A stretch of 64,000 nt of DNA from Fontisphaera persica (lineage in GTDB: Bacteria > Verrucomicrobiota > Verrucomicrobiia > Limisphaerales > Fontisphaeraceae). Below are positions 54,129-64,000 of the stretch, piece by piece; position 1 is the stretch's first letter; each line of letters opens with the position of its first letter. Location: positions 3,596,001 to 3,660,000 of the forward strand of contig NZ_CP116615.1 in the NCBI RefSeq assembly GCF_024832785.1, given 5' to 3'. A program made the position numbers and the translations under genes. The notes below the pieces were generated by a model. It had not been told where the DNA came from, did not search any database, and saw only the letters and a list, made by a program, of their open reading frames with translations.

Positions 54129-54299
54129 AAGACGGCCCACAAGTTCACTGGAGCAGACCGCCGCTCCGCTGAAAGATGGGGCGGTTGAGGTAATTCGTCA
54201 GCGCATCTGGCCGCCGGCGAGGCGTTCCCGGGGGGCGGTCGCCGAGATTGGTCGTTGGATGCACAACCAGATCGCAGAGCGTTTGAGAGAGCACACGCC

Positions 54300-54656
54300 A
54301 TGACTGCTGGCCCGCACGAATCTTGGTATCGCATCCACCGCTTGGGTGTTTGGTTTGCCGGCATCTACCTCATGGTCGCGGTTCTTTCGAGTGTGGCCTG
54401 CCTGATGGACAGACATGAGTACAGCATTCCTTTTTTCGTGCTCGTGTATGCCAGCTTCCCGGTCTATTTGATAGGCACTGAGGTTCTCAAGCCGCAGACG
54501 GCTTTCATGCAACAACTTCCTCACGGTGAGCTTGTTTGTTATGCAATTCTGGTGGGTCTGACGACCCTTCTGTATTATGGAATCGGCCAGTTGCTGGACT
54601 TCTCCCTCAAGTCCGCAAGGCGCTGGCTGGCTGGCAAGGACCAGGGTCATGAATAG
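54300..54656 (+). CDS. Small membrane protein of unknown function
   Basis: 118 residues from the ATG at 54300 (MTAGPHESWYRIHRLGVWFA). Three hydrophobic segments are seen: VWFAGIYLMVAVLSSVACLM, PFFVLVYASFPVYLIGTEVL, and LVCYAILVGLTTLLYYGIGQ. A basic C-terminus follows (SLKSARRWLAGKDQ). No family recognised. It follows the RDD gene in the same direction after 171 bp, and its codon use is likewise less GC-biased. Function unknown. Confidence 0.6.
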   Translation: MTAGPHESWYRIHRLGVWFAGIYLMVAVLSSVACLMDRHEYSIPFFVLVYASFPVYLIGTEVLKPQTAFMQQLPHGELVCYAILVGLTTLLYYGIGQLLDFSLKSARRWLAGKDQGHE

Positions 54657-54775
54657 TTGCGCGGCACCCAACAACATCACGGGACGGAACGCGGGCGGGC
54701 CGCGCCAGTTTCCAATTTCCCTGCCACCGGCCGCCCGCCTCGGCCATGGCCCAACGGCGCACCGCCGGGCGGCCT

Positions 54776-55657
54776 TCACCAGGGCTGCCATCGGCGCAAA
54801 CGCCGGCACAACCGCTGCCACGAACCCGGATGCCGCAGGAGCGAAGGAAAATCCCGCCGCAAATCCTCCGGGCGCGGGATTTCGCCCCACGCCGTCACGG
54901 TGAACACCTCCAAGGCCCGGCGCGTGCGCAGGCCCAGCTCGTGATTTTTGCGCTGGAAACGCTGCCGCAGCATCCGCCCCCACTCCTCCGCCGAGCCGGG
55001 CGGCGACATGGCATGGCGCCCCACCCAGGGAAGCCACTCGCAAATCTGGGATTGATGACACCACGTCATGGCCTGAATGGCCTCGAAAGCCTCCTCCACG
55101 TCCACCGCCAAGTCAAATCCGTTGGCACCCGTCATGTAAGTATCATAAACGTTGAGAATCACCGGCACCTTGCACGGACGCGAGCGCCGTTCATCCGCGG
55201 GATATTCCGGCGTAAAGGCGTGTGGCACATTGATCATGTACGCCACGCGCCGCACGGCCTGCGCCACCACCTCGTGGTCCACGTGCATCCCGGCCAGCGG
55301 GTCGGCCACCACCGGCGGACAAAACAAATAATCCGGCTCAAAATCGCGGATGCATTTCCACAACGCCGCCAGCAGCGGAGTATCCAGCGTCAGGCAGGCC
55401 TCGCGCCCGTGCGTCCCATCGGGGAGGGTGAGCAGCTCGAATTCATACTGCCCAATCCGCGCCGAAGCCTGCTGCTCCGCCAGCCGCCGCCGGCCGGTCT
55501 CGGCGCGGGTCATCGCATGATGGCCGGCCTGCCCATCGGTGCACACCACCACCTTGCCCGCAAAATCCGGCCCCAGCCGCCGCCGCCACAACTCAAAAGT
55601 GCCGGCGGCCGTGAACTCGTAGTCATCAAAGTGCGCGTGGATGTACAGGGCTTTCAT
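54776..55657 (-). CDS. PIG-L/LmbE-family deacetylase-like protein
   Basis: 293 residues. The family zinc site is seen as AHFDDYEF near residue 8 (canonical AHPDDE, here with Phe and Tyr) and HVDHEVVAQAV (HxDH) near residue 125. Other family stretches are VVVCTDGQAGHHAMT, and LFCPPVVADPLAGMHVDHE. These enzymes deacetylate N-acetylglucosaminyl groups on lipids or small molecules such as mycothiol and bacillithiol precursors. It is downstream of a sugar nucleotidyltransferase gene on the same strand (162 bp gap), consistent with a glycan-related role. Substrate unknown. Confidence 0.85.
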   Translation of the reverse strand: MKALYIHAHFDDYEFTAAGTFELWRRRLGPDFAGKVVVCTDGQAGHHAMTRAETGRRRLAEQQASARIGQYEFELLTLPDGTHGREACLTLDTPLLAALWKCIRDFEPDYLFCPPVVADPLAGMHVDHEVVAQAVRRVAYMINVPHAFTPEYPADERRSRPCKVPVILNVYDTYMTGANGFDLAVDVEEAFEAIQAMTWCHQSQICEWLPWVGRHAMSPPGSAEEWGRMLRQRFQRKNHELGLRTRRALEVFTVTAWGEIPRPEDLRRDFPSLLRHPGSWQRLCRRLRRWQPW

Positions 55658-55819
55658 AGGCCATCTGCCGCATTAAACCACGGCGAGGGGATGGGGATTC
55701 AAGTTTCAAGTTGCCAAGAAAGGCGGATGTCCCGCGGCGCCACCCCGCAGGTATGCGCGCGCCCTTGTCCCTGCGCCGGGCACCCCACGCAATTCCCGCC
55801 GACCCGGCCCTCCCCACTC

Positions 55820-56578
55820 TCAGGATGCACCTTCTTCCCGCTCCAGCCGCGCCAGGACTTCCGGGTCCCGCACGTCCACCCAACGCCCTTCAATCACCAG
55901 GCCCGCCAGCCGATGCCCCGCCGCGGCCATGGCCGTGATGGCATCGGTCAGCTCATATTCGCCGCGCGGCGACTTCTGCAGGCGCGCCGTGAACTCATAC
56001 AGGCACGGGCGAAAGATATAGATGCCGGCGTTGTACCAGTATGGCCCGCCCTCGCGCAGCAGGCCGCGACCTCGCAGCTCGGCCAGTTGCGCCGGACCGG
56101 GCTTCTCCACCAGCGTCACCAAATCAAACGCCTCATCCAAAACCACCACCGCCCCCTTGCTCACGTCCTCCCCCGCCGTCACCGTGAGCAACCCCGCGTA
56201 ATCCCCGCTGGCAAAACGCTCGCGCATCCGCTGATACGTCTCGGGGCGGACCAGGATGTCGCCATAGGTCAATAAAAACGGGCTGTCCCCCACAAACTCC
56301 CGCGCCACCTCCGGCGCCCGGCCCGTGCCGTCCTGCACCACCTGCCGGCCATAATGCAACCGCCAGCCCCACCGGCTGCCATCGCCAAAATATTCCTCGA
56401 TGGTCTCGGCCTTGAATCCCGTGACCACAAACATCTCCCGGATGCCGGCCGCTTGCAGCCCCAGCATAATATGCTCCAGAATGGGCCGCCCCTGCACCCG
56501 CAACATGGGCTTGGGCTTTTCCTGCGTTAACTCTTTCATCCGCGTGCCCTTGCCCGCCGCTAAAATCACCGCTTTCAT
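55820..56578 (-). CDS. Sugar-phosphate nucleotidyltransferase
   Basis: 252 residues from the ATG at 56578 (MKAVILAAGKGTRMKELTQE), which follows a purine-rich AAAGGGGCGG. The nucleotide-binding loop is LAAGKGTRM with KPKPMLRVQGRPILEHIM; the metal/sugar Asp is in FLLTYGDILVRPETY. Further family features are TLVEKP and YWYNAGIYIFRP. It resembles glucose-1-phosphate thymidylyl- or cytidylyltransferases. It probably makes an NDP-sugar for surface polysaccharide. Specificity cannot be read from the sequence. Confidence 0.88.
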   Translation of the reverse strand: MKAVILAAGKGTRMKELTQEKPKPMLRVQGRPILEHIMLGLQAAGIREMFVVTGFKAETIEEYFGDGSRWGWRLHYGRQVVQDGTGRAPEVAREFVGDSPFLLTYGDILVRPETYQRMRERFASGDYAGLLTVTAGEDVSKGAVVVLDEAFDLVTLVEKPGPAQLAELRGRGLLREGGPYWYNAGIYIFRPCLYEFTARLQKSPRGEYELTDAITAMAAAGHRLAGLVIEGRWVDVRDPEVLARLEREEGAS

Positions 56579-56734
56579 GCCGCCCCTTTCTATCCCAATC
56601 CAGCCCCTCCAACCAATCGAAAACCGCAAGCCACTCTCCGCATCCGCCGCGGCGCCAGACCCGGACTTTCAATCGTTCATGCCGCGTGATTTTTCCGCTT
56701 TCCACCGGCGCCGGCGCGGGTTCAGAATGACGCC

Positions 56735-57145
56735 ATGGCCCTGCCGCCATTTCATAAAATGCCCGCCAAAGGCCCGCCGCCGCTCACCGCCCGGGAGCAG
56801 GTGCTGGCCCAGTGGCGGGGCATGGACTACAGCCCGCTGGAAAAGGCGCGCGCCAACGTGGCCAAACCCCTGGGGCAGGTCCTGGCGCGGGTGTGGGAAA
56901 AACGCCGGTTCCAGCAACGCGTGGAGGAAAGCCAGATACGCCAGGTGTGGAACCAGGTGCTGGACCCTCAAATCACCGCCCATGCGCAGCCGGTGAACCT
57001 GGTGCGCGGCACGCTCTTCGTCACCGTGGACAGCTCCGTGTGGCTGGCCGAAATTGTGCAATACCGCCAAAGGGAAATTTTGGAGCGGCTGCGCCACAGT
57101 TTCGGCCCCGAGTTCATCAAACGCCTCAGTTTCCGGCAGGGATGA
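56735..57145 (+). CDS. DUF721/DciA-like protein
   Basis: 136 residues. The DUF721 core is recognisable: [40 protein letters not shown], and the C-terminal [15 protein letters not shown] preceding helix ([20 protein letters not shown]) fits the family. DciA-type proteins of this family load the replicative helicase in bacteria that lack DnaC. The gene is not next to dnaA/dnaN/recF here; it stands between a divergent sugar nucleotidyltransferase and a DapA-like gene. Function inferred from the family. An alternative start is the ATG at 56759. Confidence 0.8.
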   Translation: MALPPFHKMPAKGPPPLTAREQVLAQWRGMDYSPLEKARANVAKPLGQVLARVWEKRRFQQRVEESQIRQVWNQVLDPQITAHAQPVNLVRGTLFVTVDSSVWLAEIVQYRQREILERLRHSFGPEFIKRLSFRQG

Positions 57146-57276
57146 GCCGGCGCGGGCAAAGGCCGCAGGCCGGCCCCAAGCCGCCGCACCCATTCAGGCT
57201 GGCCGGTCGGAAGCGGGCTGGAGACCCCCCTGAGGGAAGGCTGGACAGGGCGTTGGGGGTGGCGTTAGATGAAGCC

Positions 57277-58308
57277 ATGGCTGCACGCATCACCGGGATT
57301 TTCACGCCGCACATGGTGCCGCTGGATGAACACGGCGACATCGCCGAGGCCGAGCTGCGGCGGTATGTGGACTGGTTGATTGCCCAGGGCGTGCATGGCC
57401 TGTACCCCAACGGTTCCACCGGCGAATTCATCCGTTTCACTCCGGAGGAGCGGCGCCGCATTGTGCGCATTGTCTGCGAGCAGGCCGCCGGCCGCGTGCC
57501 CGTGCTGGCCGGTGCGGCGGAAGCCAACGTGCGCGAAACCCTGGCCGCCTGCGCTGCCTATGCCGAATGCGGCGCGCGGGCGGTGGCCATTGTCTCCCCC
57601 TTTTATTACCGGCTCGGCCCGGAGTCGGTGTATGCCTATTTTCGGGAAATTGCGCTGCACAGCCCGATTGATGTGACCTTGTACAACATCCCTCTGTTTG
57701 CCAGCCCCATGGATGTGGAAACCGTGCGGCGCCTGGCCGAGCTGGAGCGCGTGGTGGGCATCAAAGACTCCTCGGGCGACGTCGCGTTCATGATGCGCAT
57801 GATTGCGGCGATTCGCCCGATGCGGCCGGATTTCTCGTTTCTGACCGGCTGGGAAGCCGTCCTGGTGCCCATGTTGCTGGTGGGCGCCGACGGCGGCACG
57901 CACGCCACCAGCGGGGTGGTGCCGGAAATCACCCGGCGGCTTTTCGATTTGACCCGCGGAGGACAATTGGAGGAGGCCCTCCGCCTGCAATACCGGCTGC
58001 TGGAGCTGTTTGACGCGATGCTGTACTCCACCGAGTTTCCCGAGGGCTTTCGCGCCGCGGTGGCGCTGCGCGGTTTTGCCATGGGGCGGGGGCGGCATCC
58101 GCGCACCCCGGTGCAGCAGGCGGCGGTGGAAAAGTTGCAGCGGGTGCTCCACTGTTTGCTGGCCGATTTCGGATGCGTGGCGCCGCCGCCGGAAGGCTGC
58201 CCGCCGCGGCGGCCGGCCGCGCCGGACCCGCTGCAGGGCATTGTGCAGGGAGTGATGGAGAAGTTGCGGGAGCAGGGCTGGCCGGCCAAATCTTCCCCCG
58301 CCCAATGA
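57277..58308 (+). CDS. Dihydrodipicolinate synthase/N-acetylneuraminate lyase-family protein
   Basis: 343 residues from the ATG at 57277 ([20 protein letters not shown]); the long upstream frame overlaps the DUF721 gene and is rejected. The class I aldolase features are PNGSTGEF (GxxGE substrate loop), Tyr in VTLYNIPLF and the Schiff-base Lys in [14 protein letters not shown] tail of about 45 residues rich in Pro and Arg ([17 protein letters not shown]) extends beyond the normal ~295. The specific substrate (DapA, NanA or a sugar-acid aldolase) is not decided; the GSTGE loop instead of GTTGE suggests something other than housekeeping DapA. Confidence 0.87.
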   Translation: MAARITGIFTPHMVPLDEHGDIAEAELRRYVDWLIAQGVHGLYPNGSTGEFIRFTPEERRRIVRIVCEQAAGRVPVLAGAAEANVRETLAACAAYAECGARAVAIVSPFYYRLGPESVYAYFREIALHSPIDVTLYNIPLFASPMDVETVRRLAELERVVGIKDSSGDVAFMMRMIAAIRPMRPDFSFLTGWEAVLVPMLLVGADGGTHATSGVVPEITRRLFDLTRGGQLEEALRLQYRLLELFDAMLYSTEFPEGFRAAVALRGFAMGRGRHPRTPVQQAAVEKLQRVLHCLLADFGCVAPPPEGCPPRRPAAPDPLQGIVQGVMEKLREQGWPAKSSPAQ

Positions 58309-58334
58309 AAAACCGCCGGCGGGCGCCGGCGGTT
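58306..58334 (-). terminator. Rho-independent terminator of the RRM gene
   Basis: A 10-bp stem AACCGCCGGC/GCCGGCGGTT (58311-58320 with 58325-58334, loop of 4) is followed on the minus strand by TTTTTC. It ends 57 bp after the RRM gene stop, overlapping the convergent aldolase-family stop. Confidence 0.85.
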
Positions 58335-58390
58335 GAGGGAAGGGCCAGAAGCACTGGCCCTAAATTTAAGTGCGGAGGCCCGGCCCGAAC

Positions 58391-58720
58391 TCAGGCGCGG
58401 TCCCGGCGGTCTTCAAAACGCTGCGGACGATAGCCGCCACGGTCACCGGCCGGCCGCGGGGGGCGTTCCTCGCGCGGGCGGGCGATGTTGACCGTCAGCG
58501 GCCGTCCCTGGAATTCCTTGTTGTGGAACTGTTCCACCGCCTTTTTGGCTTCTTCTTCCGTGGCAAATTCCACAAAAGCGAAACCGCGGGAGCGGCCGGT
58601 GAATTTATCCAGCATTACATTGCAGGAGGTCACCACACCGGCCTGCGAGAAGTAATCCTGGAGATCGGCATCTGTGGTTTTGTACGACAGATTGCCCACG
58701 TACAGTCTGGACTCATTCAT
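58391..58720 (-). CDS. RRM-domain RNA-binding protein
   Basis: 109 residues. A single RNA-recognition motif with RNP2 RLYVGNLSY and RNP1 SRGFAFVEFA; the remainder (TDADLQDYFSQAGVVTSCNV, EEEAKKAVEQFHNKEFQGRP) fits the fold. An Arg/Gly/Pro-rich tail follows (GDRGGYRPQRFEDRRDRA). Such small RRM proteins in bacteria are often cold-induced RNA chaperones. It is a single gene with its own promoter-like site, a ~140-nt leader and a terminator. Confidence 0.93.
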   Translation of the reverse strand: MNESRLYVGNLSYKTTDADLQDYFSQAGVVTSCNVMLDKFTGRSRGFAFVEFATEEEAKKAVEQFHNKEFQGRPLTVNIARPREERPPRPAGDRGGYRPQRFEDRRDRA

Positions 58721-58860
58721 AACTGCTGGGTGACGCCCTCCACCGTCGCGCGCGCGGGTTTCTGCCCTGGCACGAAACCAAATGTCACACCGTTACCGGC
58801 ATTCCAACATCTGTCTGACTGACACCAACGCTGCGGCTGGTTTTCGAGCGAACCGGCTTA

Positions 58861-58888
58861 TTTTTATCATAATCAGGACTGGCGTCAA
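58861..58888 (-). promoter_or_regulatory. Probable promoter of the RRM gene
   Basis: On the minus strand TTGACG (58888-58883), a 16-bp spacer containing TGATTATGA, and TAAAAA (58866-58861). The predicted transcript would have a leader of about 135 nt, long enough for cold-responsive structure. Confidence 0.5.
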
Positions 58889-58992
58889 TGCCTCATTCCG
58901 GCCCCCCTTCCCCCCGCCGGCGCTCACCCAAAAACGCCGCTCCGCCGGAGCCAGCGTCTCCGGGCGCCGTTCCGCGGGACCGCCACCAGCCG

Positions 58993-60171
58993 TTACCGGC
59001 CCAGCAACCCCCGGCAGAACCGCTCCATCCGCTCCAGGCCCTTTTCAATGTTGGCCATGCTCGTGGCGTAACTGATGCGAATATAATCATCCGCCCCAAA
59101 AGCGATGCCCGGCACCGCCGCCACCTTCTCCTGCTCCAGCAGGCGCGCGCAAAACTCCGTGCTCTTCAACCCCGTGCCGGAAATGTTGGGGAACAGATAA
59201 AACGCGCCCCGGGCATTGACACAGGAGACGCCCGGAATGCTGTTCAGCCGCCGCCACGCATACAGCCGGCGCTTGGAATACTCGGCCAGCCACGCCGCCA
59301 GATGGTCCTGCGGCCCGGTGAGCGCCGCCACGCCGCCCTTCTGCGCAAACGAAGTGGGGTTGCTCGTGCTGTGGCTCTGGATGGCGTCAATCGCCTTGGC
59401 AATCGGCTCCGGCGCGGCCAGATACCCCAGCCGCCAGCCCGTCATCGAATACGCCTTGGCCAGGCCGTGCACAATGATGGTGTGCTCGTAGTGCGCCGGC
59501 GAGAAACTGGCCACGCTCACATGCCGCGCCCCATCGTACACCAGCTTCTCGTAAATCTCATCGCTCATGATGAGCACCCCCTTCTCGACGCAAACATCCC
59601 CCAGCGCCTTGATTTCCTCCGGCTCGTAAATCGTCCCCGTGGGATTGCTGGGCGAGTTCAAAATGAACAACCGCGTGCGCGGCGTAATCGCCGCCCGCAA
59701 CTGCTCCGGCGTCACCTTGAACTCCGTCTTGTCCGACGTCGGCAAAATCACCGGCGTGGCGCCGGCCAGCTTCACCATCTCCGGATAACTCAGCCAGTAC
59801 GGCGCCGGAATGATGACTTCATCCCCCTCCTGGCAGGTGGCCAGAATCACGTTGTAACACGAATGCTTGCCCCCGCAGGAAATGATGACTTGCGACGGCT
59901 TGTAGCTCAGCCCGTTGTCGCGCTTGAACTTCTCCGCCACCGCCTGCCGCAGCTCGGGGATGCCGCTGCTGGGGGTGTACTTGGTGAAGCCCTTGGCCAG
60001 CGCCTCGGCGGCGGCGTCCTTGATGTGTTGGGGCGTGTCAAAATCCGGCTCCCCCGCGCCAAAACCCACGACATCCTGCCCCTCGGCCTTCATCTGCTTG
60101 GCCTTGGCATCAATGGCAAGTGTCAGCGACGGTGAGAGCGAAGCGGCGCGTTGCGATATGTGATAGTTCAT
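58993..60171 (-). CDS. Class I pyridoxal-phosphate aminotransferase (aspartate-type)
   Basis: 392 residues. Fold-type I motifs: VVGFGAGEPDFDTPQHIK, YTPSSGIPELRQAVAEKF, NSPSNPTGTIYEPEEI, DEIYEKLVYDG, and the Schiff-base Lys in HGLAKAYSMTGWRLGY, with a C-terminal substrate Arg in YIRISYATS. The pattern is that of subgroup 1b aspartate/prephenate aminotransferases. It transfers amino groups between aspartate or aromatic acids and 2-oxoglutarate. It appears to be a single gene. Confidence 0.94.
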   Translation of the reverse strand: MNYHISQRAASLSPSLTLAIDAKAKQMKAEGQDVVGFGAGEPDFDTPQHIKDAAAEALAKGFTKYTPSSGIPELRQAVAEKFKRDNGLSYKPSQVIISCGGKHSCYNVILATCQEGDEVIIPAPYWLSYPEMVKLAGATPVILPTSDKTEFKVTPEQLRAAITPRTRLFILNSPSNPTGTIYEPEEIKALGDVCVEKGVLIMSDEIYEKLVYDGARHVSVASFSPAHYEHTIIVHGLAKAYSMTGWRLGYLAAPEPIAKAIDAIQSHSTSNPTSFAQKGGVAALTGPQDHLAAWLAEYSKRRLYAWRRLNSIPGVSCVNARGAFYLFPNISGTGLKSTEFCARLLEQEKVAAVPGIAFGADDYIRISYATSMANIEKGLERMERFCRGLLGR

Positions 60172-60310
60172 AAGTTGTACCGGGCGTTAGCATTAGCGCG
60201 GCGGCCAAAAGGCGCAAGCGCAGAATGGGTCTTTTCTCCCGTCACGCCGGAAAGTCCACCCGCCCAGGCTCTGCCTTTCCGCATGAAGCGCCCCCCAGCC
60301 TCCCGCCGCC

Positions 60311-60610
60311 TCAATCGCCCAATAATTTTTTCAGACTGGCGCGCGCCGCCTCCTCGCGGGCGCTGGCATGGCGGCCGCGCCATTCCCGGCGCGCAAAATC
60401 AAAATACTCGCAAAAATTGGCCAGATGCTTTTCCTGCACCAGGTCCGCCCGTTTCTCGCGGCATTGCTCGGCCACCTTGGGATCGTAATGCACGCAATTC
60501 AGGCACACCTTCAAATCCGCCCCGCATTGATGGCAAACCTCCGTCCGCCCGGGATTGCCCCGCAACGGATACTCCCAGCCGCATTGGTAACAATGGCGTG
60601 TCAAAGCCAT
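60311..60610 (-). CDS. Zinc-ribbon protein of unknown function
   Basis: 99 residues. Three cysteine pairs are visible (CYQCG, CHQCGADLKVC with CLNC, and later C in AEQC and NFCEYF), typical of a small zinc ribbon. The C-terminal half is helical and charged (REEAARASLKKLLGD). It starts 19 bp after the DJ-1/PfpI gene stop, so the two are likely co-transcribed. Homologous short proteins are known in several phyla without a function. Confidence 0.8.
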   Translation of the reverse strand: MALTRHCYQCGWEYPLRGNPGRTEVCHQCGADLKVCLNCVHYDPKVAEQCREKRADLVQEKHLANFCEYFDFARREWRGRHASAREEAARASLKKLLGD

Positions 60611-60629
60611 AATCCCGCCTCACTTCGGC

Positions 60630-61184
60630 TCACGTCAGATGCGCGAAAATGTCCCGATAAAACTCGGGGTGACTCTCCCACGTCTGCGCCGTGATAATCC
60701 GTTTCTCCCGGTCCACCACGCTCTGGCGGTTCACCCAGCGCGCCCCGGCCAGCTCGGCCTCGTTGCGCACATTGCAATAGCACGTCAGCTCCCGCCCCGC
60801 CACCAGCCCCGCCGCCACCAGAATTTGCACCCCGTGGCAAATGGCAAACAACCATCGCCCCTGCTCATGCATCGCCCGCACCACCTGAATCAGCCGCCGG
60901 TCATGCCGCAAAAACTCCGGCGCCCGCCCCCCGATGAGCAGGGCCGCGGCATATTGCGCGGGCTTCACGTCTTTCAGCGCAAGGTCCGCCTGAATCAAAT
61001 ACCCGGGCTTTTCAATGTACGTATTCCAGCCGGGCGCAAAATCATGGATGACGGTGTTCAGCAGCTTCTTCTGCGTCGCCGCAATGACCGGCGTCCACCC
61101 CGCCTCCAAAAAACGGTGCCGCGCGTAATAAATCTCCTGCGACTCCCCCGCGTCGTCCGTGACAATTAAAATGCGCTTGCTCAT
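60630..61184 (-). CDS. DJ-1/PfpI-family protein
   Basis: 184 residues from the ATG at 61184 (MSKRILIVTDDAGESQEIYY). The nucleophile elbow is LFAICHGVQILVAAG with the conserved Cys, and other family features are AALLIGGRAPEFLRHDRRLI and a late His in TWESHPEFYRDIFAHL. Members include class I glutamine-amidotransferase-like hydrolases, glyoxalase III and proteases of the PfpI type. Cytoplasmic. The exact activity is unknown. A promoter-like site lies just upstream. Confidence 0.88.
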   Translation of the reverse strand: MSKRILIVTDDAGESQEIYYARHRFLEAGWTPVIAATQKKLLNTVIHDFAPGWNTYIEKPGYLIQADLALKDVKPAQYAAALLIGGRAPEFLRHDRRLIQVVRAMHEQGRWLFAICHGVQILVAAGLVAGRELTCYCNVRNEAELAGARWVNRQSVVDREKRIITAQTWESHPEFYRDIFAHLT

Positions 61185-61204
61185 AAGTTGCTGAAGTGAG
61201 CCCC

Positions 61205-61232
61205 AATTTACCCCCCGCTTGCCCAAATGCAA
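61205..61232 (-). promoter_or_regulatory. Possible promoter of the DJ-1/PfpI gene
   Basis: On the minus strand TTGCAT (61232-61227), a 16-bp spacer, and TAAATT (61210-61205), 20 bp before the start codon at 61184. Confidence 0.35.
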
Positions 61233-61263
61233 TCCAGAACCCTCCGCTCCCCCGCCGGCGCTT

Positions 61264-61297
61264 CCCTTTCCCTCAGCCAGAGGGCCGGGGTGAGGGG
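61264..61297 (+). repeat. Dispersed CCCTTTCCC-GGTGAGGGG element
   Basis: CCCTTTCCCTCAG, CAGAGGG and GGGGTGAGGGG form a palindromic element related to the repeats at 51539-51577, 51829-51861 and 52149-52182. It lies between the DJ-1/PfpI gene and the ppdK terminator. Confidence 0.6.
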
Positions 61298-61353
61298 CAA
61301 AACCATGTCAAACCCATTTTGGAGAAACAGCTTCCCCGGCGTCCCGCCCCACC

Positions 61354-61388
61354 ATAAAAAAACCGCCCCGGCGCAAACCGGGGCGGTT
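61354..61388 (-). terminator. Rho-independent terminator of ppdK
   Basis: An 11-bp stem AACCGCCCCGG/CCGGGGCGGTT (61361-61371 with 61378-61388, loop of 6) is followed on the minus strand by a run of seven T. It begins 28 bp after the ppdK stop. Confidence 0.9.
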
Positions 61389-61416
61389 GAATTGTTCCTC
61401 TGAATCGAGGCGCAGG

Positions 61417-63999
<2,583 letters not shown>

Positions 64000-64000
64000 A

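Noticed and set aside
53560-54300. Integron cassette array (small same-strand genes with gaps)
   Set aside because: No attC-like pair of RYYYAAC and GTTRRRY sites with a palindromic core could be found, and no integrase gene is present.
56812-57276. N-terminal extension of the DapA-family gene
   Set aside because: The upstream frame overlaps the DUF721 gene and is Arg/Pro-rich; the aldolase fold begins at 57277.

Overview
This is a GC-rich bacterial chromosome segment, most likely from the phylum Verrucomicrobiota (probably a free-living Limisphaerales/Pedosphaera-like lineage). The assignment is inferred from gene content. A secretin operon has the gene order and architectures of the Akkermansia Amuc_1098-1101 locus. 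Several large secreted proteins end in a calcium-motif plus '(F/Y)YR(V/L)R' module of a kind common in this phylum. A futalosine-pathway menaquinone gene (mqnC) is present. No rRNA, tRNA or CRISPR array was recognised.

Layout. 1-7450: four leftward genes for large secreted proteins (DUF11, an Asn/Thr-rich repeat protein, a matrixin-like protein without a zinc motif, and a seven-repeat propeller). 7540-8433: a stand-alone 5'-3' exonuclease. 8456-15322: a leftward type IV pilus alignment/secretin operon (PilM-PilN fusion, PilO-like, PilP-like, secretin), closed by a clear terminator. 15494-20422: a UDP-glucuronate decarboxylase-like epimerase, a thioredoxin-like protein, a large secreted protein and a metallophosphoesterase. 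20604-27051: a rightward run of unknown secreted protein, pdxJ, acpS, L,D-transpeptidase and an eight-repeat PQQ-type propeller. 27015-31416: a leftward response regulator-adenylate cyclase, FmdB, tandem ModA-like protein and deoxyhypusine synthase-like enzyme. 31589-36773: rodZ-like, rimO, pgsA, rnd, mqnC. 36813-48366: a leftward housekeeping block (ribF, truB, nrnA, rbfA, infB, nusA, a lipoprotein/coiled-coil pair, ychF, cvpA, glyoxalase). 48535-51393: a fused FAD/Fe-S dehydrogenase.

51394-54656 is the accessory part: a mosaic of palindromic repeats including a 111-bp direct duplication, an internally deleted insertion sequence with two pairs of inverted sites, a further IS-end remnant, and small membrane-protein genes with less GC-biased codon use. 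54776-64000 returns to ordinary content: PIG-L deacetylase, sugar nucleotidyltransferase, DUF721/DciA-like, DapA-family lyase, RRM protein, aminotransferase, DJ-1/PfpI protein and pyruvate phosphate dikinase (cut by the right edge).

The most interesting points are the fused PilM-PilN alignment complex with its Gly-Tyr repeat insert in the secretin; a nusA leader with promoter, three hairpins and a terminator-like stem that could be an autoregulatory attenuator; the internally deleted insertion sequence; the membrane-anchored tandem ModA protein without a transporter; and the bacterial deoxyhypusine synthase homologue with an intact active-site lysine. All functional statements rest on motif reading alone; no database search was possible.
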